Shown here in pieces: positions 32,507-43,749 of a stretch of DNA of 64,000 bases; within the stretch, counting starts at the first letter, position 1; every line of letters begins with the position of its first letter. Under the pieces are notes generated by a model. That model did no database searches and was not told the DNA's origin. It saw nothing but the letters and a program-made list of their open reading frames with translations. Source of the DNA: Timema cristinae (taxonomy: Eukaryota > Arthropoda > Insecta > Phasmatodea > Timematidae); contig JBCFYV010011135.1 in NCBI GenBank assembly GCA_039000515.1, positions 22,643,895 to 22,707,894 of the forward strand, given 5' to 3'. The position numbers and the translations under genes are program-made.

Positions 32507-32675
32507 TAGATGGCAGGAGCAGATAACAGAAAGTGTCCAAGTGTGAAGAGAAGAATGGAAGAAATTAAAGGAGAAAGAATGATGAAAGGATAAAGGATAA
32601 TGGATATATTTTACTAAATTGACCTGGTCACAGGATGGAAACAATTGATGATGATGATGATGATAATGATGATTT
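32499..32675 (+). mobile_element. LINE part 2 with (GAT)n tail
   Basis: Continues RWQEQITESVQV after the hAT-like insertion, ends TGACCTGGTCACAGGATGG and a GAT repeat at 32649-32672. Confidence 0.8.
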
Positions 32676-32927
32676 GCATATTAAATAACTAATATATAAT
32701 GTAAATAAAGTATGTTGTATTGTGGCATAAGTATTAAATAACAATTCTAAATATATTTTTTTTTTATTTTACCCAAGGTTTTGATAACTTTGATCATTTT
32801 CCTACTTTAAAAGATGAGGATTCTTTCAGTGTTTATTCAAGAATTAGAACACTAATGAAGTTTTTAGGTGCCTGGAAAATAACTCTAATAAAAAATGGAG
32901 AAAAATAAAAAAAAAAAACGATTTACC

Positions 32928-33172
32928 CGCCTCGGTGGGTAGTTAGCTAACGCGCTAGTCGTGTTGAGCTCGACTACCGAGGATGGGAAGATCGAGGTTC
33001 GAATCTCGGTTGGGTGAACTGGGGGTGGTTTTTCCTAAATTATTTTCCACTCTCCCTCAACGCAAATGCTGGTTCACTTCCTATAAATTCAACTTCCCAA
33101 TTCCTAATCCATTAGCGTAATTAGTACTCAAGCGTATAACCCGAACGGGTAGTAAGACGTGGTGATAAATAA
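32928..33172 (+). repeat. SINE-B copy, full length
   Basis: Head ACCCGCCTCGGTGGGTAGTT, B box GAGGTTCGAATCTCGG, tail ACGGGTAGTAAGACGTGGTG. Two bases are missing from the A box. Confidence 0.92.
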
Positions 33173-33174
33173 AT

Positions 33175-33644
33175 GAAAGTTTGACAACATCCTCTGATGA
33201 AGTACTGGACACAAGTGTCCTACTAGTCAGTCAGCTTTTCCCTGTATGAAAGGCCGGGTCATGAACCGGCCGTTCATCACTAACTGGAATTTACACAGTC
33301 AGTACAGAAGACATTGTCTCAAGACTAGGAATGTAATCTAAAGTAGGCGGCCGTCCTAGGTGCAACTATTCTAGTTTCAACTATGCACTTTTGTAGCTGT
33401 TCATTCTTAATTTTGAGTGTACACTCTGTTTAACATATTATTGGATACCAACAACAATTTTTGAAAAAACCACCTTAGTGTGACTATTTAAATTATATAA
33501 TAAAATTACAGCATAGTTTCATCTGTTTTCCTGAGATAAAAGGATCCAATATTTTTTCTTTCAATTTATAGTACAAGCTTTTTGTTAAAATTATGTTGAA
33601 CATTTTAGTAGTTGAGCAAGTATTTTTATTAAGTATTTCTACTT
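33175..33644. other. No recognisable gene
   Basis: Intergenic and AT-rich. The short GC-rich part at 33330-33360 is unassigned. Confidence 0.5.
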
Positions 33645-33656
33645 AATGCATAGTTA

Positions 33657-33935
33657 TTATTATATTAGCACCACGTCTTACTACCCGTTCGGGTTATACG
33701 CACTTACGCTAATGTGTAATGGTAGGCTGATTGTGAAATGAAATGGAGGACCTACAGTTTAACGTGGGACCCGAACCACGGTGGAGGCCTGGAATTCCTC
33801 CATTACAAGTTGCGATTAATACAGTCTTGTCAGAGGTGAAGGAAGGGTTTGGTAAATCAGATAAATCTGTACCGGGACCGAGGATTGAACCCCAGACCCC
33901 CAGCACAGAAGTCGAAACCACCAGGTCACCCCTTA
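33657..33935 (-). repeat. SINE-A copy with target duplication
   Basis: Duplication AATGCATAGTTA at 33645-33656 and 33936-33947. A deletion removes part of the A box region (AGTCGAAACCACCAGG). Opposed open frames here are SINE translations. Confidence 0.94.
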
Positions 33936-33949
33936 AATGCATAGTTAAG

Positions 33950-34795
33950 TATAAAGTTGGAGCCCTACACAATTCATCCCCCTACAACCAAAATTATGCC
34001 TTAAAAAAGTTTAAATTACTTCAAGTTGAATTTTGATAGGAAAAAAATCCTGACCATTTCCTGTTGGGAGACTTTGCCCCGAGCCATCACAAAAAGGACC
34101 CCTTTCTTCCCTTTAAAAAATAATATTTAAAGTTACAACCATGGAACTACTCTACATCATCATAGCAATTCTTTTTAGGTCTATATCAAAAAGTCAGTTA
34201 ATCCACCCGTTAAGTTACGAATAGAGCGTAGGTAAAGTAATACAGTAGTATATTTATTACGGGTAAAGTCATGACCCAGATAAAGACAATATTATCCAGA
34301 TAATGTTGACGTTATCCAAAATACGTGTATGATGTTGAGTGAGAGGTGATTCAATAATTTTTTTTTAATTTATCCAGATTATATTAACATTATCCAACCG
34401 CACTTGTAGAGTAGCCATTTCTATGGTTGAGGCTAGGTTTAGTTAGGTTAGGTTAAGTTAAGTTTAGACTATGTTAAGTTGAAGTAAGACTAGGTTAGCT
34501 AGCTTATATTAGTGTAAAATAAAACATAAAACGAGGCATTTCGAATGTTAATGCACTACTACGAGCCAATTCACTGTCCCAATTTTCGAAATATTGTTTC
34601 AAAATAAAATCCGTACTGAAACTGCTTAGTTCTACAAATATTATCAATATAACTAGGATAAAGTCGTAAATGAGTACATTAGTTACTATTTCTGACTATA
34701 TCCACTGAACTTGGGTAATACTGACATCTACCGGCTAATCTCAACACTATCCAAGTTTCGCACATTACCCGTAACATATATACAAATGTAATAAG
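33950..34795. other. No recognisable gene
   Basis: Intergenic. Around 34260-34400 the motif TTATCCAGAT-like recurs three times; a GGTTAGGTTAAG patch at 34440-34500 is low complexity. Confidence 0.45.
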
Positions 34796-34798
34796 CTC

Positions 34799-35022
34799 AG
34801 CGCGCTTGTCGTGTTGAGCTAGACTGCCGAGGACGGGGAGATCGAGGTTCGAATCTCGGTCGGGTGAACTGGGGGGTGGTTTCCTAACTGGTTTTCCACT
34901 TTTCCCTCCACGCAAATGCGGGTTCACTTCCTCTAATTCACCCTTCCAATTCCTAATCCATTAGCGTAGTTAGTACTTAAAGCGTATAACCCGAACGGGT
35001 AGTAAGACGCGGTGATAAATAT
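34799..35022 (+). repeat. SINE-B copy, 5' truncated
   Basis: Starts GCGCGCTTGTCGTGTTGAGC inside the head, perfect B box, tail ACGGGTAGTAAGACGCGGTG. Confidence 0.92.
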
Positions 35023-35084
35023 TATTAATTAAGCTCAGTGGCGGTGAGACCTTATTTGTGTAGGGACTTTGCCAGAATGTGTGA

Positions 35085-35169
35085 GTTGTTGATCTGGAGA
35101 AAATGTATTATCGGGTGAATGTTATGGAATGTTTGTGGGTGGTGGACGAGGGAGAGAGTAAAGCGTGCG
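35085..35169 (+). mobile_element. LINE RT domain, segment 1
   Basis: Reads DLEKMYYRVN and ESKACV, the RT block normally written as D-x-E-K-A-Y-D-R-V in these elements. The frame is broken by a PIF/Harbinger-like insertion at 35170. Confidence 0.6.
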
Positions 35170-35852
35170 TAAAGGCCGCATTACACGTAGCAGGTTGCAG
35201 CGCTGCAAGATGATCGTGTAATATACCTAAATTATCAGTGCGCGTATCAGAAAGCTGGCAGCGCAAATATCAAACGAGTTTGATATTTTCTGATCGGACG
35301 ACTGCTTTCTGCGCTTCCAACTTGTTGACTCTGTACTGCGCATGCGTGCGCCTGGTCGAGATAAGGTAGCACCAGACCAGAGGATATATTTTCTCAACAT
35401 TTTCGTTCATGTGGACCACGTTCACTGTGTTTATATTAGACTATAGACAAAAGATGCTTGTAGACGTCTTCATCATACGTTTAAGTAGTTTCGGAAGTCA
35501 TCAGCATCTAATTCAGGTAAAATCGTAACAGTATGTGACAAATTGTTCCGTTTTAACACTAAATGTCACTCCACAACGTTTGTTTATGCGTTTTACAACA
35601 CTACGAGATTTCAAACTTTGGTAGTATTCGTACAATATAAGCAACTCTTCGCCTTTTTGTTGTTGTTGACGAGACATATTAGCAAAACCAAGTGCGGACG
35701 ATAAAATAACTCCCTCTCCACTGATTGGAAAGATGATCATTCGTCAGAATGCAGCTTGTGTGTAATAGGTAGCACAGATTTGTCATCTTGCAGCATTACA
35801 AAACGGCGTCAGAAAGCAGCGCTGCAACCTGCTACGTGTAATGCGACCTTTA
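35170..35852 (-). mobile_element. PIF/Harbinger-like element A (677 bp)
   Basis: Element 35173-35849, flanked by TAA at left and TTA at right. Ends AGGCCGCATTACACG and its inverse. The minus frame 35513-35740 reads MSRQQQQKGEELLILYEYYQ, then SLKSRSVVK, shared with element B; this looks like the basic N-terminus of a Harbinger-type transposase. The catalytic DDE region is absent, so it is non-autonomous. Confidence 0.75.
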
Positions 35853-35897
35853 GAGTGACTGGAGCTTTGAGAGAATGGTTTGACATTGAACAGAGTG
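35853..35897 (+). mobile_element. LINE RT domain, segment 2 (45 bp between two transposons)
   Basis: Reads RVTGALREWFDIEQSV when joined over the insertion points. 45 bp is a whole number of codons and continues segment 1. Confidence 0.65.
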
Positions 35898-36624
35898 TAA
35901 AGGCCGCATTACACGCAACAGGTTGCAGCCTGCTTTCTGATAACCGTTCTGCAGCGCTGCGAGCTGCCAAATCTGGGTTACCTATAACACACAAGCTGCA
36001 TTCTGACGAATGATCGTCTTGCCACTGAGTAGAGAGGGAGTTATTTTATCGTCCACACTTGGTTTTGTTGGTTCAATTTGTGCTAATATGTCTCGTCAAC
36101 AACAAGACGACGAAGAGCTGCTTTTATTGTACGGGTATTACCAAAGTTTGAAATCTCGTAGTGTTATAAAACGCAGAAAGAAACGGGTGTGAAGTAGAAA
36201 TTTATTGTTAAAACGGAACAATTTTGTCACCTGAATTAGATGCTGATGACTTCCGAAATTACTCAAACGTATGAATGAAGACACTTACAAGCATCTTTTG
36301 TCTATAGTCTAATATAAACACAATGAGCGTGGTTCACATGAACGAAAATTTTGAGAAAATGGATCCTCTGGTCTGGTACTACCTTATCTTAACCAGGCGC
36401 ACGCATGCGCAGTACAACATTCGACAAGTTGGAAGCGCAGAAAGCGATTACACGGTGCAGAAAGCAGTCGTCCGATCAGAAAATATCAAACTCGTTTGAT
36501 ATTTGCGCTGCCAGCTTTCTGATACGCGCACCGATCACTTAGGTATATTAATGATCATCTTGCAGCGCTGCAAAAACTACGTCAGAAGGCAGCGCTACAA
36601 CCTGCTTCGGTAATGCGGCCTTTA
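35898..36624 (+). mobile_element. PIF/Harbinger-like element B (721 bp), opposite orientation
   Basis: Element 35901-36621, flanked by TAA and TTA. It is an inverted relative of element A. The plus frame 36010-36192 holds MSRQQQDDEELLLLYGYYQS, then stops. Further on, DADDFRNY resembles the FRNY motif of Harbinger proteins. Together A and B make an inverted pair of about 1.4 kb. Confidence 0.75.
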
Positions 36625-36970
36625 AAGAAGGTTGTGTTGTGTCTCCAGGGTTTATTATTGTGTCCTGGATAAGCGCACGAGGGATGCTTGTGAGGACACG
36701 TTTGTTGTACAAATGGACCATGTGAAAGTGATAGTGCTGTTATATGCAGATGATACCATATTAATGGCTGAGAATAAAAATGACTTGCAGAATGTATTAA
36801 ATCGTTTGGCTCTGGTGACAGGAAGAATGTTTCTTAGTATAAATATCTCCAAAAATAAGGCGATAGTTTTTGATAAAGACAACTCAGAAACTGTAGAAAA
36901 AGTTAAGTGGGGATGGGTTAAGTTACAGAGTTGTCTTTTAAGCTATATGCATAGTTATTTGCCTACTCCG
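36625..36970 (+). mobile_element. LINE RT domain, segment 3 with YADD
   Basis: Begins EGCVVSP, then (frame shifted) VLLYADDTILMAENKNDL, where YADD is the RT active site, and LSINISKNKAIVF. Ends near SYMHSYLPTP. It is a decayed non-LTR reverse transcriptase, not a host gene. Confidence 0.88.
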
Positions 36971-36984
36971 TAAGGGAACGGTGT

Positions 36985-37429
36985 GATGGGTATGTAAGGA
37001 TTAGGAGGAAGACAAAAATATCGCCCCCAAGTTAAAAGATGATCCGGAAACTTAACCCAAGATTTTTTTGATTAAAATTTAATGCCCCTAGAATAAATTT
37101 TGTGAAATCCTTGTATAGGAACATTTTGAAAATTAGACTCCTCTGCAAGATAATTGGGGTAGCCTCCCCTTAAAAAAATAAAAATTAATCTGATATCCTT
37201 AAAAGTTATTTAGAGTTGCCCTTGCCTAATTACAAAAAAATTAAATGTTTCTAGAATATATTTGAAATGGTATTCCCCTAGAAAATGTTTGAAATTTGTA
37301 TGTATGGCCCTTAAAGCTGTTTATGGAAGTGCTCTAATTTAAATTAACAACAGAAGACAACATTCAACCACATTTTTCTGGTTACATCCAGATACTCAAA
37401 TTCAAGAAAAACGTTCCAGTTTTCTCAGT
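36985..37429. other. No recognisable gene
   Basis: AT-rich intergenic sequence. Short repeated CCCCTAGAA motifs at 37084 and 37277. Confidence 0.45.
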
Positions 37430-37556
37430 TTTCCTAATCGGAGGCCACCCTGCAACCTCAGACTACCCTACGGAGTTCGAACCCTGAATTCCCATAATCG
37501 TTAGTTCAACCTACTGCTAGAGCGATCACTTAGACCATTCTACCACCGAAGCAAGT
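37430..37556 (-). repeat. SINE-B remnant
   Basis: Reversed B box GGAGTTCGAACCCTGAA and head TAGACCATTCTACCACCGAA. The tail half is missing. Confidence 0.7.
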
Positions 37557-37559
37557 CAC

Positions 37560-38126
37560 ATATTAATTAAAATAGACTATATATGAACATTTTTTAATTT
37601 TAATTATTTAATTTATTAAATTTAATTTCTATTTCGTCTTAAAAATCCCATTTGAAACTTAGATAATAACTGTCAAATTTTAATGAGAAAGGTTAAATAA
37701 GTTATCACAAATAATGTTAACATTTCTATTTTTTTAGATATATTTATAGAATGGTTAATCGGTTATTTCATATAGTTTCCAATAACTATACTATTCATGT
37801 TATTGTTTTTATATAAGATCAATATTAATATGTTCACATTAAAAAATATATGTCGCAATTAAAAAAATCTATTTTACATGAACATGTAATAAAATTAAAT
37901 TATTACAATAACTTTAGTTGTAAAACAATTAACAATACCAAAAAGTAATAAATTATTTGTCGTGTAAAAAAACTTCTGAGAAAACATTTACTCTATTTTA
38001 GGCCATAAAAAAGTTACAATTTTTTTATTATCTCCTAGTTTATGAGGTACATGTAAAAGCTGATTATCCCCTCAAACTTTAATCATGTAACGAACTATTA
38101 AGAAGGTTTAAGGAGACAACAAAAAT
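37560..38126. other. Upstream region of gene 2
   Basis: Very AT-rich. No unambiguous promoter element. The start codon lies in AAAAATATGG. Confidence 0.5.
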
Positions 38127-38172
38127 ATGGAATTCAGTATATTTTGGATAATTTTTGTGCATGGTGTTTTAG
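38127..38172 (+). CDS. Gene 2 exon 1 (signal peptide)
   Basis: ATG at 38127; encodes MEFSIFWIIFVHGVL plus one base of Gly, donor gtaagt. Two codons longer than exon 1 of gene 1. Confidence 0.88.
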
Positions 38173-38218
38173 GTAAGTACGAATATAATATATCTTTACA
38201 CATACAAAATATTATTTT

Positions 38219-38360
38219 TTTTAACACCGCGTCTTACTACACGTTCAGTTTATACGCTATATATTAATTACACTAATCTGTCAGGGATTATGAAGGTTTA
38301 ATTTAGAGTGAATTAACCCAGATTTACGTACAGTGAGTGTGGAAAAAGCGTTAACTGAAA
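38219..38360 (-). repeat. SINE-B copy, 5' truncated
   Basis: Reversed tail AACACCGCGTCTTACTACAC 46 bp after the donor of gene 2 exon 1. The A and B boxes are missing. Confidence 0.75.
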
Positions 38361-38372
38361 CAGGTTATATAA

Positions 38373-38376
<4 letters not shown>

Positions 38377-38413
<37 letters not shown>

Positions 38414-38664
38414 GCACCGCGTCTTACTACTCATTCGGGTTATACGCACTTACGCTAGGGTGATTGTGAGATTAAATGAAGGACCTACAGTTTAACGTGG
38501 GATCCGAACCAGGTGGAGGCCTGGCATTCCCCACATTCACAAGGTGTCTTGTCAGAGGTGAAGGAAGGGTTTGGAAATCAGACAAATCTTTGCCGGGACC
38601 GAGGATAGAACCCCGGCCGCCAGCATAGAAGTCTGACACCTTACCTCTAGACCACCAGGTCACC
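38377..38664 (-). repeat. SINE-A copy
   Basis: About twelve TAA units at left, a deletion after ACGCTAGGG, and a complete head. Flanks TATAATTTTA and TATAAAATTTTA suggest a worn target duplication. Confidence 0.93.
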
Positions 38665-38916
38665 GACTATAAAATTTTAATTTTAATTATTAAAACTGCA
38701 ACGGTCACAATAGAATATAATTTGTTGATTCACCTTTTGTTAGTTCATAATGGATATTTACCAGATATTAAGGTAACAACTAAAGCAATAGCTTCATCCA
38801 ACACATAATTATATTAATCTCCGAATCACTAAGAACTTTTATTTTATTAATACGGAAGGATCTATCTTTGGTTCCGGATTCAGCCGTAACATACATATTT
38901 CGATCAGTTCAAACCC

Positions 38917-39185
38917 GTTTCGGTGGCCGCATGCTCTAACGCGCTACCCTCGCAATATACTAGACGGCCGATGACGGAGAGACCGAGGCTCGAATCTCGG
39001 TCGGGTGAAATGATTGTTTTTTTTTTCTATAATAGTTTCCCACTCTCTCTCTCACTCTCTTCACATAAATGTGGGTTCAGTTCATCCGATTTCAACCTTC
39101 CCAATTCCTAGCCCATTGGCGTATTTAGTACCTAAATGTATAAACTGAACGGGTTGTAAGACGTGGTGTTAATAAAAATAAAAAT
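38917..39185 (+). repeat. SINE-B copy, tRNA-Leu/Ser-like head
   Basis: Head GTTTCGGTGGCCGCATGCTC, B box GAGGCTCGAATCTCGG, CT-rich body, tail ACGGGTTGTAAGACGTGG with AATAAA units. Confidence 0.88.
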
Positions 39186-39264
39186 AGTAATAATAATATG
39201 AACGTGTAGTAGTTGTGATTGTAACAACAGTTGCGGGTGTAGTAAAGATAGTCGGATCTATGCT

Positions 39265-39475
39265 ACCATCATCATCATCATCATCATCAACTTTTTCCAG
39301 CCTGTGGTCGGGTTATTTTAGTAAAAGCCTCCATCTTCCTCTACCCTTCCTCAGTTCTTCCTCCTTTAATAACTTCAATTATTCTCTTCTCCCTTGCACA
39401 CGTTTTGTTATCAGCTTCTCCCATCTTTTTCCCGCACATCTCATCTCTATCAATTTATTTAGCATCCTATGTTAC
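39265..39475 (-). mobile_element. LINE 3' end with trinucleotide tail
   Basis: A (CAT)n run at 39270-39288 is the reversed GAT tail; the following sequence resembles the reversed end at 32500-32675. The plus open frame 39215-39493 is its shadow. Confidence 0.6.
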
Positions 39476-39503
39476 CGATCTTACTATATTTAACTGTATA
39501 TTA

Positions 39504-39790
39504 GATTACCTGGAGGTCTAGGGGTAATATTTCGGACTTCTGTGCTGGGGGTCCAGGGATTCAATCCTCGGTCCGGAACAGATTTATCTGATTACCAAAC
39601 CCTTCCTTCACCTCTGACAAGACGTGTATTAATCACAATTTGTGGATGTGCGGAATACCAGGCCTCCACCGTGGTTCGGATCCCATGTTAAACTGTAGGT
39701 CCTCCATTTCATCTCACAATCACCCTACCATTACACATTAGCGTAAGTGCGTATAATTCTAACGGATAGTAAGACGTGGTGCTAATAATA
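39504..39790 (+). repeat. SINE-A copy, full length
   Basis: Head GATTACCTGGAGGTCTAGGG; A box altered downstream (TAATATTTCGG); tail TAGTAAGACGTGGTGCTAAT. Confidence 0.92.
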
Positions 39791-39899
39791 TTACTATTTA
39801 AACATTTAGGAATCTAGGAATCAAAATGAATAGTTTGTTTTTAATTTAAGTAGTATTTGATTGGACTAGAATTTCGGCAAGACAATCCCAGAAGAAGTT

Positions 39900-40215
39900 T
39901 TAAGGACTCTCTTAAAATGCAGGCTTTTGAGTGATGTGTTTAAATATATGCTTAGCAAAAAATTTAAATATCTGATAGACATTAACTATCAGCTTATAGT
40001 CAATAGTTCATTAAACAGAAGAAAGTTGTTGGTTTAGGATCTTCTATTCTATTTTAAATTAAGTAATAAAGTAGCTATAAAACTAACTATTCATGTCACC
40101 ATGCGAGGAAAATTAAATTCTAGGTTTTTATTTGAGCAATGTTTAATTTCTTTTGGCCAAAGAAATGTTTAAAAAAAAAACTGCCAAAACGCTGCCTTAA
40201 ATCATGATATAAACG
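39900..40215. mobile_element. Long-inverted-repeat MITE, worn copy 4
   Basis: The right half ATGCGAGGAAAATTAAATTC to AAACTGCCAAAACGCTGCC matches the family. The left arm is largely lost. Confidence 0.45.
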
Positions 40216-40476
40216 ATGTAAGCTATAGCAGACTGTAGTTTATAGCCAGAAGTGTCAGTCTTGTCTTGTATTCAACCGGTGACGGAAAACTCGCAACATG
40301 AAACCCGACTTGGACTTTTGAGACGGATTTTCCTAAAGGAGAGTACAATTTTCTCTTTGAGTTTTACTTTCCTCTTCTATTTATGACATTAATTTAAATA
40401 TGCTGATATCCCTAATGGATCCTAGTAAAACTAGAACATTGGGCTATGATCGTCTCATCAGCTGTCATCGTACTCA

Positions 40477-40722
40477 CTTCGGTGGACGCGTGGTCTAAGG
40501 CGCTACACTCGCATTAGACTAGACTGCCGAAGACCTGGAGATAAAGGTTTGACTTTCAGTCAGGTGTGTTGAGGGTGTCTATTCCTAAATATTTTCCCAC
40601 TATACTTCTTACAAATGCGTGCACACTTTCTCTAAATTATATTTTCCTAATCTTCAACACATTAGTGTAATTAGTAAAAAGGTGTACAATGCGAAGGGGT
40701 AGTAAGACGCGGTGCTAGAAAA
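40477..40722 (+). repeat. SINE-B copy, tRNA-Leu/Ser-like head
   Basis: Head CTTCGGTGGACGCGTGGTCT, weak B box AAAGGTTTGACTTTCAG, tail GGGTAGTAAGACGCGGTGCT. Confidence 0.88.
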
Positions 40723-40955
40723 CAAAAGCTCTTATCGTGCACGATGTGAACCTATAAAACTTAGACCGCCTGTCCACAGCTGTGCATTAGAACATTTATT
40801 GTGTTTTTTTGTGAAAAAAAAGGGGAAAAGTATTTTATTAATCACTTCATTTAACTCCAAAGAAATTAAATTTTATGTATTCAGTGACGTATGTATACAT
40901 TTTAAGGTGAGAAGCTAAATTCTGTTTGATTAATTTCAATGACCTTATTTTACAG

Positions 40956-41038
40956 GCTTCTGTCCAAAATCTACTTATAAACGTAGTTTCAAGATTGTTG
41001 GTGGCGACGATGCCTCTATAGATAAATTTCCTTTTATT
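40956..41038 (+). CDS. Gene 2 exon 2 (propeptide and activation site)
   Basis: 83 nt. Encodes FCPKSTYKRSFK and then IVGGDDASIDKFPFI; activation cleavage is expected after Lys28. Acceptor tattttacag, donor gtaagt. Confidence 0.92.
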
Positions 41039-41292
41039 GTAAGTACCTGTATTTATAATGTATTAGTTTAGTTTTTTTTTGTTTTGATTTAATGGACTGA
41101 TGACCCCAAACTTCCTTTATTTCCTTTACCTCTAGTGGCTAAAAAATCAAATCAATTCACCACCCTTAGCGTCGATAAAACAAAGTAAGTCCCAGTCATG
41201 ACGTCATTGTATATCATCCATTGTGAGTACGTCACAACTTAGTGATGGCGGACTCGGTAAGACATTTGTTGTTTAATTGATCACTAAAAATG

Positions 41293-41500
41293 TACAGTAG
41301 CTCCATGGCTTCTTTGGTGCTGACTGACAGCTTTGAAAAGTTACCAGACCAAATTATGTATCCCTACACCGAACCATATGATCTGAAAAAACATGTGTTT
41401 AACAGCTGTCACTTCTGACAGTCAACACTTAGGTATATACCTGAATGTTAACTGTCAGAAGTCAGCTGTGAGCTGTCAGTCAGCACCAAAGAAGCCATGA
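41293..41500. mobile_element. 204-bp MITE with TA target duplication
   Basis: Element 41295-41498 with 38-bp terminal inverted repeats starting CAGTAGCTCCATGGCTTC, one mismatch seen; TA on both sides. A second inner palindrome around TTAGGTATATACC. Tc1/mariner-like. Confidence 0.85.
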
Positions 41501-41544
41501 AGCTACTGTATATCAAATAAACAATAAAGCTTAGTAGTCGGCAG

Positions 41545-41630
41545 GGAAGTAACCGACCCCATGGTGTAGTAATCGATCCTAGGGGTCCCGAGTTCGATTC
41601 GCATCTGATGCCTGTGTCATTTTTCCCCTT
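41545..41630 (+). repeat. tRNA-like unit
   Basis: GACCCCATGGTGTAGTAATC and B box GAGTTCGATTCGCATCTG. It lacks a clean acceptor stem. Probably another SINE head. Confidence 0.4.
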
Positions 41631-41969
41631 AAGGGGAATGTAGCCAACTGCCAAAGGTCACCAGGAGTTGGTAAATTAGGGTTAAGTTAGTTTAATTCTC
41701 CCCCGGCTCCACAATTTCATAATAACTATAATTCCATCTTTTCGTTGCAAGCATGACGTGTGGACAACCTACAATGTTGAACCCTGGGCAACGTTATGTG
41801 CCGACAGCTGGCCAGTGTTGCCAAAGATGCATATAAGTGTTATAGCTAGATTAGTAACAGAAAGTAGCTTGATTATCGTCAAACAAAAAAATTAAAAAGT
41901 CGTCAAATTTGTCGCCAAACTACGATCCCCTGATCCGGAACTATGTCATTGTGGTTTGTGAATGACAGA

Positions 41970-42595
41970 TACAGCCAACTCTCGATTCTACGACCCCGGG
42001 AATAGCGCCCCTCTCGAAGTAACGACCCTTTTTTGGGGAACCGTGAAAAATGTGGGAAAAAAGGTTGAAATGTTTAAGGAAATCGGCTGTAAAATGTGTT
42101 TGTTGCATTTATTTAGGTCGCTGCGTTGCAATTATCTTTGTTAGTGCTGCATTACTAGTAACTGGGGTGGGTCAAGTATAAAAATAGACACCACCTAATC
42201 AATGCCAGCCAATAGAATTTGACTTTGTCCACCCCCTCCCACAAGCAAGACAATGTTTCCCTGCGCGCGACTGCCACTACATCACGCGCCAGGCTTTCTT
42301 TTGCCATTGTTATTTCGATTCTCGATTTGGTAACTATTTTGGTTTGATTTTGTGGACAATTTTTGATGACCCATTCTATTGTTTAACATTGTTATTTTGA
42401 TTTGGTTACGTTTTAGGTTGGATTTTGTGAACGATTTTTGATGTCCCACGCTATTTGTTGTCTAAAAAATGCAATTTTTTCGTATGAAGGTCAAGAGTGG
42501 AACAAAATCTGTTAAAATTCCAATAACGGCCCCTTCGAAATAACGACCCTTTTCCAGGGAACCGTAAAAGGTCGTAGAATCGAGAGTTGACTGTA
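41970..42595. mobile_element. 622-bp pogo/Tigger-like MITE
   Basis: Element 41972-42593. Ends CAGCCAACTCTCGATTCTAC and, reversed, CAGTCAACTCTCGATTCTAC, TA on both sides. This end is typical of pogo/Tigger elements. The interior has a direct repeat around GATTTTGTGGACAATTTTTGA and no transposase. Confidence 0.85.
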
Positions 42596-42599
42596 GATA

Positions 42600-43114
42600 G
42601 TTTAGAGCTCTTCTTTAGACCGAAGCATTGCATTATGCGTTCTTGCAGTACGGTAGTTTAAAAATCAAAATTATACGGCATTACATTTTAAAAGAATTAA
42701 CATGAACTCGACAGGAAGTTAAGGAAAGTCACCAGTCTTCAGATTAGTCACTAGGCGCTATAAATGAGAATTAGTTATTTTAGACCCGTAAAAGTCACCA
42801 GATCTAGCGACAAAGTCGCAAAATTCGCAACAGTGGAATTAAGAGGGATATAGTTGAAGTATTTCGTGGTGGGAAACCAATAAACATAGCCTGTACAAGG
42901 TCAGAAAAGAGCGACAGCAAATATTCTTTGGTTTTTCAGGTAGGAGTGTCTTGTAGTAACTGACGATAGTGTTCTACCTTTTATTTGTAAAGTCTTTTGC
43001 TCTTTTGTATTTTTCTCTTCCTTCGCTGAGGTGGGAAAATAGAGTGAGCGAACAATAGTAGGTTTTTTTTGCGGTTTTTATATCTAAACATTTAACTTTT
43101 ACTACCTGTTTAGG
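42600..43114. other. No recognisable gene (gene 2 intron 2)
   Basis: Unassigned intronic DNA. Confidence 0.5.
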
Positions 43115-43327
43115 CTGATTACCAAACCCTTCCTTCAACCTCTGACAAGACGTATATTAATCACAGCTTGTGAATGTGAGGAATGCCAGGCCTTCACCGA
43201 GGTTCGGATTCCACGTTAAACTGTAGGTCCTCCATTTCATCTCACAATCACCCTACCATTACACATTAGCGTAAGTGCGTATAACCCGAACAGGTAGTAA
43301 GACGCGGGGCTAATAATAATAATAATA
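43115..43327 (+). repeat. SINE-A copy, head missing
   Basis: Starts CTGATTACCAAACCCTTCC after the tRNA part; tail AACAGGTAGTAAGACGCGGG breaks the hairpin at one base. Confidence 0.92.
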
Positions 43328-43530
43328 CTTGTTTAGGTTATAAGCAAATGTACAATAAAGTGTTAGAGAAGAATGTTTAATCCAAGATAAGTGTACTTGC
43401 ATTTACATAGAGGAAAATTGAAAAACAATTTTGGAAAATAACGCTTGATACATCGGACCGGGATTTTTCTGCCATCAGCAGTACAATCTAACACGAAAGT
43501 GACACCTTATACAATGTGGCCAGAATGAAC
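43328..43530 (-). repeat. SINE-B remnant
   Basis: Reversed and diverged: CTTGCATTTACATAGAGG body, head TATACAATGTGGCCAGAAT. It abuts the preceding SINE-A tail. Confidence 0.6.
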
Positions 43531-43749
43531 TCTATTAATATTACAATTGTAAATAAAATAGCTGACTGTTGAATATGTTCTACAAATGCACTAAACTTTA
43601 TAAGTTAAAACTATTTTTATTTATGAATCTTTTGTATTTACAAATTGTAAAAACATTCACTTTTAACTTTTAAATGGTAGATTTGTAATTTTACTAAACA
43701 GGCTCTTTGCCTCTCGAGTAAGGGTTCGGTCAAACTGGCGAGCGAGTGA

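Noticed and set aside
34435..34500. Interstitial telomere (TTAGG)n array
   Set aside because: Only scattered GGTTAGGTTAAG words; no regular pentamer run.
35756..36013. 85-residue open frame spanning the two inverted elements
   Set aside because: It is made of terminal inverted repeats of elements A and B plus the 45-bp LINE piece between them.
36632..36973. 113-residue open frame as a host gene
   Set aside because: YADD and flanking blocks show it is the RT segment of a decayed non-LTR element.
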